40,989 nucleotides of DNA, taken from the IMG/VR virus record IMGVR_UViG_3300033388_002556, positions 1-40,989 of that record; one strand, given 5' to 3'. The notes beneath the pieces were generated by a model. It was given only the letters and a program-made list of their open reading frames with translations, ran no database searches and was not told the DNA's origin. Origin of the DNA: a virus. The translations under genes were made by a program, and so were the position numbers. This document shows, in pieces, positions 14,527 to 22,775 of the stretch (its first letter is position 1; each line of letters begins with the position of its first letter).

Positions 14527-15664
14527 TACCTAAAGTATAGGGATCTGTCTCCGGTACTCCGGCCGCAAGCCCAAAAGCAATAGACGTGGCGGAAGCTCCG
14601 TAACTACTGAGCACATCTTGAACTACTTCCGCGATTGTCAATTCAGTTACTATATTATTTTTTTCCTGTGCAACGTCTATTCCATAAAGAAATGGCCTTA
14701 TGGATAAAAAATAAGTTGTGGATGCCGCATCAATGGCGGCCTTGCAAGCTGTTTCGTTTTCGGCGGTTACGTCGAACTCGGTAATAATAATATAAAAAGT
14801 TGTTCTAGTTATAGATTTTACAAAAAGAGTTTCATCTGTAAGGCCTAAAGGTGCCCTTGATTTTCCTGTATTTGGATCAATATTTATTTCGTCTCTTACG
14901 TCATCCAGCAAGGATTGAGGAGCGATCCCATCGGGATCAATATCCGTATTCGCTTCGACATAAACAGTTCTATCTCCAGGAAAAGAAGTCCCTTCACTTG
15001 CCGGTCTACCTGAATATGGAAAACCACGTCTCGCACCTTCTACAGCCTCAGTCCATATTTTATGATCCGTTGCATTGGCTCCGCCAGTAATTGCGCGCTG
15101 TGCGAAAAGAACACGCGGTCTGTAATCTGCGTCAGTTTCTTTGTTTACTCCAAGCTGAATAGTATCTGTCACGGTTGCGACTGTCTCGGCTCCGGCGATC
15201 TGGGATGATATTGATAAAGTTTCTCCGTTGTCAAGATTTCCAATGGTCCCTGGGTCCGTACATCTCAAATCTAAAACCGCGACGCCTGCGGCTGCCGTGA
15301 CATTCGCCTCCGGCTTATATCTCAATCCGTTGGAATCTCCTGTAAATATTGTTGTTGAGGGAATAACTGTCCCGTTCGTTGCCGGTAATTCAGCTTCGAT
15401 GATTGCGGATTGATCTTGTTTCCTGGGAGTGTCATTGTCGAGCCCTATTTTATCAAGACCGTCCCCGGTTGCGGTTAGTGCCAAGTTTTGCAAGACTGCA
15501 TCGGCGGAAAATTTATATAATCCAATATCAAGGCCGGCCTCAACGACTGCCAATATTTTCAGAAATGCTTTGTCGCTATCTGGGGAATCTTGATTCAATG
15601 CGGATTCAAGGCGCGCCAAGTGAGCATTAAATAATTCCACTACTGTAGGTATATTATAAGACAT
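14486..15664 (-). CDS. Baseplate J-like wedge protein (Mu gp47 type)
   Basis: A 392-residue protein with the baseplate-J layout: a helical start, the DNDTPRKQ.SAIIEAELPATNGTVIPS-type segment after residue 77, a strand-rich middle (GTIGNLDNGETLSI) and KETDADYRPRVLFAQRAITGGAN near 196. In Mu-type baseplates this protein forms the wedge ring around the spike. It lies between the gp46-like and gp48-like genes as in Mu. Its start overlaps the gp46-like end by 11 bases. Confidence 0.9.
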   Translation of the reverse strand: MSYNIPTVVELFNAHLARLESALNQDSPDSDKAFLKILAVVEAGLDIGLYKFSADAVLQNLALTATGDGLDKIGLDNDTPRKQDQSAIIEAELPATNGTVIPSTTIFTGDSNGLRYKPEANVTAAAGVAVLDLRCTDPGTIGNLDNGETLSISSQIAGAETVATVTDTIQLGVNKETDADYRPRVLFAQRAITGGANATDHKIWTEAVEGARRGFPYSGRPASEGTSFPGDRTVYVEANTDIDPDGIAPQSLLDDVRDEINIDPNTGKSRAPLGLTDETLFVKSITRTTFYIIITEFDVTAENETACKAAIDAASTTYFLSIRPFLYGIDVAQEKNNIVTELTIAEVVQDVLSSYGASATSIAFGLAAGVPETDPYTLGNDELGKYGSTSYV

Positions 15665-16115
15665 CTGTAAACCTCTCGTGCGCTGGATTTTGTGCTTGCT
15701 GAATCCAATTTAATCCATTTTTAATAAATAGCAATTCTGTTATATCTTTACTAGGCGGCGTTGTCAATATTGATATTTTTATAAAATCATTACTCGGATT
15801 TGTTACATTTATATCAATACTTTTTGCAAGTCCTGAATCCTTCATCGATTTTAATGCAGTTCTAGCCGCATCGGTATAATCATTTATCGTCTGTATGTCA
15901 ATAATGGTTCGTATTTCTTCAAAATCAGATCCGATTTTTTGATTAACATTTTCAAAAAGAATATTCCCCCACCATCCCTTTTTTGTAAAAAGAGAAATTA
16001 TTTGATAATTTTCCAGCCCTTGATCCATAACAGGTTGACCGCCATTAAAATCCATAGTCGCCCCGGACGGCGTTAATTTTATTGCTGGATCTCCCTGAAA
16101 TCTATCAAAAGCCAT
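15654..16115 (-). CDS. Mu gp46/gp25-like baseplate wedge protein
   Basis: A 153-residue protein with GGQPVMDQGLENYQIISLFTKKGWWGN-type start (residues 25-52) and a helical/strand core around EEIRTIIDIQTINDYT, typical of the small wedge protein that sits between the spike and the J-like protein in Mu-type tails. Neighbours on both sides match the Mu gene order. Confidence 0.78.
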   Translation of the reverse strand: MAFDRFQGDPAIKLTPSGATMDFNGGQPVMDQGLENYQIISLFTKKGWWGNILFENVNQKIGSDFEEIRTIIDIQTINDYTDAARTALKSMKDSGLAKSIDINVTNPSNDFIKISILTTPPSKDITELLFIKNGLNWIQQAQNPAHERFTDVL

Positions 16116-16636
16116 TATGGTAATTTAACCTCGTCAACTTTTGCGCCAGTAATGTCGGCAACTGTCTGCGGCAATGGTGTCGCCGTTGGAATTGATGATC
16201 CTGGACCTGGTAGATATGCATGGGTATGTGAATTATAATCAGCTTTCAATTTATCAAACTCAGTTTTTAACGTATTAAATCTAACCGCAAAATCAGAATT
16301 CCCATTCAAATCCAATACGCCATCGCCATTAAATTTAACCCGCGCTTTTTTCGTTGTCGCCGGGCTATCTGTACTATAAATTTCTTTTTCGCCTGGGTCT
16401 ACTTCCGACGCTAAGTCATCACTAACAGCAACCGCAATCATATAATTATTTTCGTTAATTACATCAATAACATATACCCGACATTCATCCGCCGGATTTT
16501 CATCTTGACCAGATTGTGCGATAAGCTCAACAGTCCGCATGTCTCCGTCAGTCAATTCCACCTGGAGGACAACACGATCTTTGTCTCCGTCTCTATTTTT
16601 GCCGATGACACGGCCTTTTATTATTCCCAGATCCAC
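16115..16636 (-). CDS. Baseplate spike protein (Mu gp45 type)
   Basis: A 173-residue protein. The first half looks like an OB fold (IIKGRVIGKNRDGDKDRVVLQVEL). It is followed by a SPATTKKARVKFNGDGVLDLNG strand segment and a C-terminal PGSSIPTATPLPQ tail resembling the metal-binding tip region of gp45-type spikes; an SHTHAYLPG motif supplies histidines. It would form the trimer that pierces the outer membrane. It overlaps the hub gene by 16 bases. Confidence 0.8.
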   Translation of the reverse strand: MDLGIIKGRVIGKNRDGDKDRVVLQVELTDGDMRTVELIAQSGQDENPADECRVYVIDVINENNYMIAVAVSDDLASEVDPGEKEIYSTDSPATTKKARVKFNGDGVLDLNGNSDFAVRFNTLKTEFDKLKADYNSHTHAYLPGPGSSIPTATPLPQTVADITGAKVDEVKLP

Positions 16637-17850
16637 GGCTCTACAATCTCCCCCGTAGTAAATACCGTCGGCGGTTTCAAATCTAAATTTGCCGATATTC
16701 CATTATTTTCAAAAATAAATTCTACTTTAACAATTAAAAATGTAAAGCCATTTTCTCCAATCACTGGATTTATAATTGTGACTGTTGTGTTTGCCTCCCA
16801 TAACTTCCCGTTCGGCGCATACCATGTATCTATAGAAAACGGCAAAGTCATTGCATCCGCTGCGCTTTTATTTTTTCTCCAGTCTGCCGCACTTAAAGCC
16901 TCGCCGGGTAGATTATTACTTCCATTAAATGTTAAAACTCTAGGCGTTAAAACTTTGTCGTCGGCTGCCATACTTGCCGATCCGGTTTTACTAGATCTCG
17001 AAGAGGAGGCCAGCGATCTATACTGAGTAAAACGATCCCTCCCTTTATAGCTTGCTGAATAAGATCCGGCAATCGGATTTTCGATTGTAATAGTTCCAAC
17101 CGGTTCGGCTTCGGTGTTTGCCTTCGTGATTAACAAATCTCCATATTTTGTGCAGGATAAAAGCAGTCCTTTTTGAGCTGCTAATTTTTGCAAATGATTA
17201 AATATTTTATCCGTTTGTTTTCCAGATACCCTTGAAAATTTTTCCTCTTCTCTAATTATTTTCGTACCCGTGACTTTGTACGTGCCTTTTGTCTCGACTG
17301 TTTTATAATCTGCATTTATAAATAATGCCTCATTTAATATTTTGGTTGCAACCAAATCAGTCGCCATTTGTTTCCGGGTTTTCACAAAAGTCCCTGTTTT
17401 TATCCTACGTTCTGTCAATAGGTTTACTCCGTCTCCAATTACCACATCGATCCCAAAAGGCTGGCATTGCTGAATACATCTATCTGTCAATGAAATATTA
17501 TTCGCTTCAAAGGGAGGCATTAAAGTTGAATCAATTATGTCGGCTGTTTTTGTAAATATTTCAAAGTCTTTTGATATTCCATTCCCATCCATTTTTTGTG
17601 TTATATTATATAATAGCCCTGTAGCTTGTAATTCACCGCCCAAATATATGGCGCATTCCGAATAACTAAAAGGGGAAGTAATTCGATCAATCTTGTCGTC
17701 AAGTCCGGGCTCCCATGGCATGGAAATTGTAATCGCATCGGCGCCGGTGTCCATGGTCCGCATGAGCCGCCCGTTTTCAATCACAATTTCGCGATCTTCT
17801 ATTATGAGAGTAAAATCATTCTGGTCCTTTCCAAATAAATTTTCAAGCAT
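16621..17850 (-). CDS. Baseplate hub protein (Mu gp44/P type)
   Basis: A 409-residue protein with the early strand pattern FTLIIEDREIVIENGRLMRT, MPWEPGLDDKI near 46, and later GSYSASYKGRDRFTQYRS of gpP-type hubs, which carry the spike and close the tube. Location between the circularisation-type protein and the spike agrees. It overlaps the upstream gene by eight bases. Confidence 0.85.
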   Translation of the reverse strand: MLENLFGKDQNDFTLIIEDREIVIENGRLMRTMDTGADAITISMPWEPGLDDKIDRITSPFSYSECAIYLGGELQATGLLYNITQKMDGNGISKDFEIFTKTADIIDSTLMPPFEANNISLTDRCIQQCQPFGIDVVIGDGVNLLTERRIKTGTFVKTRKQMATDLVATKILNEALFINADYKTVETKGTYKVTGTKIIREEEKFSRVSGKQTDKIFNHLQKLAAQKGLLLSCTKYGDLLITKANTEAEPVGTITIENPIAGSYSASYKGRDRFTQYRSLASSSRSSKTGSASMAADDKVLTPRVLTFNGSNNLPGEALSAADWRKNKSAADAMTLPFSIDTWYAPNGKLWEANTTVTIINPVIGENGFTFLIVKVEFIFENNGISANLDLKPPTVFTTGEIVEPWIWE

Positions 17851-19114
17851 AAATCACAACCTCGCGGCCTGCAGGCAGCGTTAATATATCATTCCCGCTC
17901 AATTCATTCGAGGACAAAAATAAATCATAATAAAAATCAGATTCTCCAAGCGATCCATATTCCGTCACGGCAATCTCAAGCGGAGACCGTTCTCTTTTTA
18001 GAATAAATCTTTTTTCTATTTTTAAATTATAAAATTGTGTTATTAAATATTTCAACACTAATGTATACAGATTTATCAATGATGTATAAGTTTGTGTTTC
18101 GGAAAAATATTGAAAATCAATGTCAAGATCTGAAAAATTATCTTGAACCTCGTCAAGTGCAGCTATCGAATTATTAAAAATATCTGTTAAGTTTTCAATG
18201 GCGCTAATTATTTGAGTTCTGGTTGTAAAAATTGAAGTTGCAACAATTTGAGCTATTGCGATTAGCATTATTGTTACATTGAATTCTTGCGCTACTATTG
18301 CATTATAGTCGTCTGGGGTTGTGGCGTCCGGCGTCAATGTAAATATTTCAGTATTTAGATCTGAATATGATGTAAATCTTTGATTAAAATCCTCTGAAAT
18401 ATTTACAGGAGACGTTCCCGTGTCTACTAAAGCATTGCCCATATCTCCGGTGTCTGAGCTATCAACACTATATGCGGCGATTGCATCATCAAGCGCCTTT
18501 CTTGCTGACAAATATGAATCTTCGACAAGTGCATTCGTCGCAACTAATTCGCCGAGAACTTTGTCCATGAACCCAGCAACTTTATTTATCGTATTGATGG
18601 CTGACTGGACTGCCGAATATAAATCAGCCCGCAATTGAGCCAACACCAAAAGAGCGTCATCAATTGCATTCAACGCGGACGATAAAATTGAGGCCGCCAA
18701 TTCATCCGGAGAAATCAACCTGGTACTATTTGCCGGCAATATCCATTCCGTTTGAAATTCCGTATAATTACCATTATCTACCGGGCTCATTATTTCGCGA
18801 GCCGAAATCAATTGTAATATCAAGGGCCCTTTTACTGGGTGTATTACTTCCCATTGTCCGGACTCAGAATCAAGCGCATTAAAAAAATCCTCGGCCTCGC
18901 TGTTATGGAATATACCCTCAAAATAAACATTAAGCGGATATCTGACAGACTTGCTTTCCAAGTCCTGTACAATAGTTCCTTTGAATTTTGGAGAATCGAA
19001 TAGGCCTAATTTTTTCTCAACACTCCGTTCGTTATTTCTCCATAAAGCCGTGAATATATTAAACTGAGGAGAAGTAAATCTTATTTCTTCTTTTAGTTCA
19101 TTTTCCCAGCTCAT
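17843..19114 (-). CDS. DNA circularisation/tail protein (Mu gpN type)
   Basis: A 423-residue protein. The N-terminus matches the 'DNA circulation' domain: MSWENELKEEIRFTSPQF, then KLGLFDSPKFKGTIVQDLE and YPLNVYFEG. Long helices fill the middle and the C-terminus has ERSPLEIAVTEYGSLGESD and ILTLPAGREVVIY. In Mu-like phages this protein belongs to the tail tip or baseplate. It overlaps the tape-measure stop by four bases. Confidence 0.85.
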   Translation of the reverse strand: MSWENELKEEIRFTSPQFNIFTALWRNNERSVEKKLGLFDSPKFKGTIVQDLESKSVRYPLNVYFEGIFHNSEAEDFFNALDSESGQWEVIHPVKGPLILQLISAREIMSPVDNGNYTEFQTEWILPANSTRLISPDELAASILSSALNAIDDALLVLAQLRADLYSAVQSAINTINKVAGFMDKVLGELVATNALVEDSYLSARKALDDAIAAYSVDSSDTGDMGNALVDTGTSPVNISEDFNQRFTSYSDLNTEIFTLTPDATTPDDYNAIVAQEFNVTIMLIAIAQIVATSIFTTRTQIISAIENLTDIFNNSIAALDEVQDNFSDLDIDFQYFSETQTYTSLINLYTLVLKYLITQFYNLKIEKRFILKRERSPLEIAVTEYGSLGESDFYYDLFLSSNELSGNDILTLPAGREVVIYA

Positions 19115-20727
19115 GCATTTGCCCCCACTACATTCATGTTAATCGGATTTGCGCCCTTGACTTTTGAATTTGCGGTTGTACCTTGAGGTGCATTATTTAT
19201 ATTGATGTTTCCATCAAGCTGGACTTTCTGGCCTGCGCCCCTGTTCGGAGCTAATGGATTTGTTGCCCCAACCGCAGAATTTGCCGAATCTTGTAACTGT
19301 TGGGCTTTTTGCGCTAAGTCAGCAAATTGATCCCCTACAAGTGGAAGGCTTGACGCCAATTGTAATAGTTTTATTATTCCGGTTACAACTGAATTGATGG
19401 GGAACATCAAAGCCGTCATGATCATGCCCCCTACCGTGGATAGATATCCCGGTACAACTGCAGCAAAATTAGCAATTGATTCAACAACTAGATCCCAGTT
19501 ACGGGCTATCAAGATCGGAATTGTAATAAATGGCAAAAATATTGCCGCTACCGTTGCAAATATTGGGTTATCAAAAATTGCCGTCCATTCCATAAATTTT
19601 CTTTTTACTAAATCCCAATTTCTATAGAGTAAAATTCCGACCGTAATTAAGGCCGTGATTGCAAGCACTACAAGCCCGATCGGGTTTGCATTAAGCGCGG
19701 CATTCCAAAGCCATTGTTTTATAGTTGCGGCTGTGATGAATTGACGCATCATCCAAAGATATTTAATCCAGCCTATCGCGATGATCGCACCTTGCCACGC
19801 GGCCACGGAAATCAATGCGACCTTCCAGGCTATAAAACCAATAATAATTGGAGGCAATATTTTTACTATCAATTTCAATCCGGTTCCAAGTGTATCAGTA
19901 TCAATTGATCGTACCGCAGTATTTAATATTTTAAATCCATCAATTAAAGCCGGTAATATTTTTGTAGCTATTTCGGCAAGAAATTGATCGAACCGAACGC
20001 CAAGAACTCTTTTTTGATTTGCGAAACTTGTAGAAAGCGTTTTATTGAAATCGCCTTGAGCATCTTTAGAATTTGACATGATAAAATTATACCTTAACAT
20101 AACTTGCTCGGCCTGCGACATACTTTTCCAACTTTTTGTTATTCCTTTTGATAATGCAAATGCGCTTAAATTTGCAATCGTCATGTTAAATCCAAGTTCC
20201 CGTAATGGCTGGGTTGTGCCGGTAACAACAGACTGCATTTTTTCAAAAACTTGTTCGGGTTGCATATTTCTAAAAGATGCATAGTCTCCGGCCAGACCTA
20301 CAAGATCGGTTGTCATTTTCACCAATTGGTCACCGGCAATCCCTGAACTTTTCGCCATTGATCCCAATGTCCCGGTAAACTCTTTTGCTTGCAATTCCGA
20401 TAAACCAAATTTTTCGATAGCTGTTTTTGCAAAATTATTTATGACAGACGCGCCCTTTGTAAAAGTAACATCAACAACATTTTGAACCTCGGTCAAATCC
20501 GATGCAAGTTCAATTGCATTGGCTCCAATTCTAGCAAGCAAAGCCCCGCCAAAAAGAGGGAGCATTCCTTTCAATGAGGTCATCATCCGGCTAGCGCCCT
20601 TATCTGCCTTTAAAAATCCTTTCTGCGCCCGCTGCCCAAATTTATCAACATTTTTTCCCATACGGTTAAATGCAGGGCTCAATTTGTCTTTTGCTGAAAA
20701 AGCTGTCCTTACTGCAAAATCTGGCAT
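19111..20727 (-). CDS. Tail tape measure protein
   Basis: A 538-residue protein. The start (FAVRTAFSAKDKLSPAFNRMGKNVDKF) and the ELASDLTEVQNVVDVTF block near 75 are typical of tape measures of Mu-type tails. Several hydrophobic segments lie in the middle (about residues 290-430), suited to membrane insertion at DNA entry. Gly/Asn-rich tail. At about 540 residues the tail should be short to medium. It starts one base behind the frameshift extension of the chaperone. Confidence 0.88.
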   Translation of the reverse strand: MPDFAVRTAFSAKDKLSPAFNRMGKNVDKFGQRAQKGFLKADKGASRMMTSLKGMLPLFGGALLARIGANAIELASDLTEVQNVVDVTFTKGASVINNFAKTAIEKFGLSELQAKEFTGTLGSMAKSSGIAGDQLVKMTTDLVGLAGDYASFRNMQPEQVFEKMQSVVTGTTQPLRELGFNMTIANLSAFALSKGITKSWKSMSQAEQVMLRYNFIMSNSKDAQGDFNKTLSTSFANQKRVLGVRFDQFLAEIATKILPALIDGFKILNTAVRSIDTDTLGTGLKLIVKILPPIIIGFIAWKVALISVAAWQGAIIAIGWIKYLWMMRQFITAATIKQWLWNAALNANPIGLVVLAITALITVGILLYRNWDLVKRKFMEWTAIFDNPIFATVAAIFLPFITIPILIARNWDLVVESIANFAAVVPGYLSTVGGMIMTALMFPINSVVTGIIKLLQLASSLPLVGDQFADLAQKAQQLQDSANSAVGATNPLAPNRGAGQKVQLDGNININNAPQGTTANSKVKGANPINMNVVGANA

Positions 20728-21308
20728 TTATTTTTTCCCTTTTATTGCATCAGCTTGTTTTTGATCTTCTTTTACCATAAGTTCATGCCACTCGTTCCAT
20801 TCTCTTAGTTCTGCAAATCTCAATTTTTTTATCTCTGATATTTGCTGGCCGCGAAAAAATAGGTGTCCCATCCATTGCCATGCACGGCCTACACTGATAA
20901 AAAAATGAGTCCTAGTACCTCCGCGAGAGAAAGATCAACACCTTTTAATTGTTTTATTGCACCTTCGCCAAGTCCCGAAAGACTCCCCATCAATGCATGA
21001 GCTTTTTGATTTAAAGCGTTAAGATCTTTCCCGTCCATTGCGGCCTTCGCAATTCCATCAATCTCACGATATGTAATTTTTTCACCATTAGATCGTAATG
21101 TCTGAATTACCTTGATCCCTTCCTCAGTTTTTATTTCGAGCCTTTCAAGACGAACGGCTTTGATCAATCTGTCATAACCTTGCATAATAGCTTTTTTGAG
21201 ATCCTTGTCTTCGATTTCTTCAATATCAATTTCGTAATAATCAAACATTTTTTGTAATTCATTTCCGGCATTTTTTTTAGTAAGTTTATATTCTTTTTTT
21301 GGTAGCAT
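20728..21308 (-). CDS. Tail assembly chaperone with -1 frameshifted longer product
   Basis: The zero frame (21308-20889) encodes a 139-residue helical protein (MLPKKEYKLTKKNAGNELQ) ending EVLGLIFLSV. A U UUU UUA heptamer at 20904-20898 lets ribosomes slip back one base just before the stop. The -1 frame then runs on as FISVGRAWQWMGHLFFRG and KLRFAELREWNEWHELMVKE to a TAA at 20730-20728, adding about 57 residues (193 in all). A short and a long chaperone ahead of the tape measure is a hallmark of long-tailed phages. Position between tube and tape measure agrees with Mu gp41. Confidence 0.82.
20898..20904 (-). other. Programmed -1 frameshift slippery site
   Basis: The minus strand reads T TTT TTA in the zero frame, an X XXY YYZ heptamer, 7 bases before the zero-frame stop at 20891-20889. 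The -1 frame stays open up to the tape-measure start. Confidence 0.75.
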
Positions 21309-21310
21309 GA

Positions 21311-21333
21311 TTTGTTACTCCTGTTTTTATTTA
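21311..21333 (-). repeat. 23-base linker repeat, copy after the Acb2-like gene
   Basis: Identical to 21538-21560. On the minus strand it begins with the TAA stop of the Acb2-like gene, contains AGGAG and ends just before the ATG of the tail chaperone. Confidence 0.85.
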
Positions 21334-21537
21334 TTCATTTCTTGCAATTGACGCATTTGCCCAGAATACAGCCTCTTCTATTTTTGTTATTGCAATAGAT
21401 TTTTCTCTTGAATCGCAACAAGTTAGATCTATTTCTTCGGCCAAAACTCTGGCTACACCTCTAATCTTTTCGTATTTTTTTGACTGTCCTTCTTTCGGCG
21501 CATGGTATGTAAATCTACTTGTTAAATCTTCTATCAT
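21331..21537 (-). CDS. acb2: Acb2/Tad1-hairpin-like anti-CBASS cyclic-nucleotide sponge
   Basis: A 68-residue helical protein with RFTYHAPKEGQSKKYEKIR at 8-26 and SREKSIAITKIEEAVFWANASIARN from 43. This is the signature I know from the Acb2 family: a helical hairpin that forms hexamers and binds cyclic di- and trinucleotides, which blocks CBASS signalling. It is not a structural gene, although it lies between tail genes. An AGGAG site is carried in a 23-base linker that also occurs after it. The call is by recalled motif; nucleotide binding is not shown. Confidence 0.78.
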   Translation of the reverse strand: MIEDLTSRFTYHAPKEGQSKKYEKIRGVARVLAEEIDLTCCDSREKSIAITKIEEAVFWANASIARNE

Positions 21538-21560
21538 TTTGTTACTCCTGTTTTTATTTA
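21538..21560 (-). repeat. 23-base linker repeat, copy before the Acb2-like gene
   Basis: Identical to 21311-21333. It begins with the TAA stop of the glycosyltransferase-like gene, contains AGGAG and ends just before the ATG of the Acb2-like gene. The pair frames that gene exactly. Confidence 0.85.
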
Positions 21561-22370
21561 AAATGTATATATTTGTCTCGGCGGTGCGGCGTCCTTGTAT
21601 GTTCCAAAATTCGTAATTTTCGCAACTCCTATTTTCTCCAGCTCCATGGCATTCTTATATGTCATTTTTTTAATTTCCCCTTGAGAAATCCAATTTGCTC
21701 GCGGTCCCCTTTTATGTCTAGAAAATCCAAGCACAAAAACTTTTTCATCAGGCTTAAATATTTTTAAAATAGTTGCCCTTTTTCCGCCCTTGTCAAGTTT
21801 TTTTCCGTGTCCCTTTCCTTCCTGGGCCGTGCATATTAAAAGATTTTCAATCCAGTTTATTGGTAATTTTTTAGTTATCTGTTTACTATAATGATGGTCT
21901 CCGCCTCGATTGCCCCACCATTTCGCTTTTAACTTGTGATCGGCATGAAGAAAAAAACATTCCGTTTGATAACTTTTTTGCGATCCCCAATGGCGAGGCC
22001 AAATTGTTTTATTCCATCTTTGTACGCGGGCGACATTTATATGATCCCGTAATGAATTTTTTACTAATTTTTCTATTACATCCGGGGCTGCATAACCGTC
22101 GTCATCGTCAATAAAATGATACCAGCCAGGCCCCGGGGGAATTGCCCTCAATAATCTATTGTTATAAAGATTGTAAGTCCCATTTCCATAATCCGGACCG
22201 AAAATAGTCCCGTTAATAACTATGTCCCCGGTAACATACTCGTCGCGCGGGTCGTCACTATGCACGATGGTGACTATGTTTTTATACGTTTGATTTTTGA
22301 TAGTTTCCATCATATCGGCAAAAAATAACGGCCTGTTTGATGTGCGAATGAGTATGTATACCGGGTCCAT
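21558..22370 (-). CDS. Glycosyltransferase-like protein, copy 2 (within the tail operon)
   Basis: A 270-residue paralogue of 154-768, sharing PVYILIRT, IKNQTYKNI, the HFIDDDD motif near residue 85, HINVARVQRW and QITKKLPINWIENL. It has an extra C-terminal segment (about residues 195-270) with EKVFVLGFSRHKRGPRANW and ISQGEIKKMTYKNAMELEKIGVAKI. That part resembles the small 'GE...A..L...GVA' accessory domains of virion proteins, so it could tether the enzyme to the tail or target it. It lies between tube and chaperone, where Mu-type phages have no such gene. Confidence 0.68.
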   Translation of the reverse strand: MDPVYILIRTSNRPLFFADMMETIKNQTYKNIVTIVHSDDPRDEYVTGDIVINGTIFGPDYGNGTYNLYNNRLLRAIPPGPGWYHFIDDDDGYAAPDVIEKLVKNSLRDHINVARVQRWNKTIWPRHWGSQKSYQTECFFLHADHKLKAKWWGNRGGDHHYSKQITKKLPINWIENLLICTAQEGKGHGKKLDKGGKRATILKIFKPDEKVFVLGFSRHKRGPRANWISQGEIKKMTYKNAMELEKIGVAKITNFGTYKDAAPPRQIYTF

Positions 22371-22382
22371 AATCTCCTTTTA

Positions 22383-22775
22383 TTAAGGCAAGAACGGCGT
22401 CCATGCATCTTTAGTTTTTGCGGGAATAATCATCAATGTTGATTTTCCCTCTTCACTTTCATAATTTTCAAAATTGATTTGACCAGTCGTTTTGTAAATC
22501 GAACCGTCTGCAAATTCTGCGGAAATTGTTGTATCCGCAATTGAATCCGAAACGCTTTTTAACGCTTCGACCTCCGCGGTAGTGGTTATCAATGTCACGC
22601 TTTCCATCGTTGGAACGCGCCGGGTCATCTTAATCATGGTTTTTCCAGATGTTGGAATCCCTTCTTTTTCAAATTCCGACCGATTAAACGTGATATTTGT
22701 ATCTGCTGCCACATCATAAGTCACTCCACCAATTACCATTTTCCTAAGTGTTCCTGAATTCGGCATATTATTCAC
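22383..22775 (-). CDS. Tail tube protein (Mu gpM type)
   Basis: A 130-residue protein with GTLRKMVIGGVTYDVAADTNITFNRSEFEKEG-type N-terminus and MTRRVPTMESVTLITT near 49, matching tube proteins of Mu-type contractile tails. It follows the sheath gene and overlaps it by eight bases. It would polymerise around the tape measure. Confidence 0.9.
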   Translation of the reverse strand: MNNMPNSGTLRKMVIGGVTYDVAADTNITFNRSEFEKEGIPTSGKTMIKMTRRVPTMESVTLITTTAEVEALKSVSDSIADTTISAEFADGSIYKTTGQINFENYESEEGKSTLMIIPAKTKDAWTPFLP

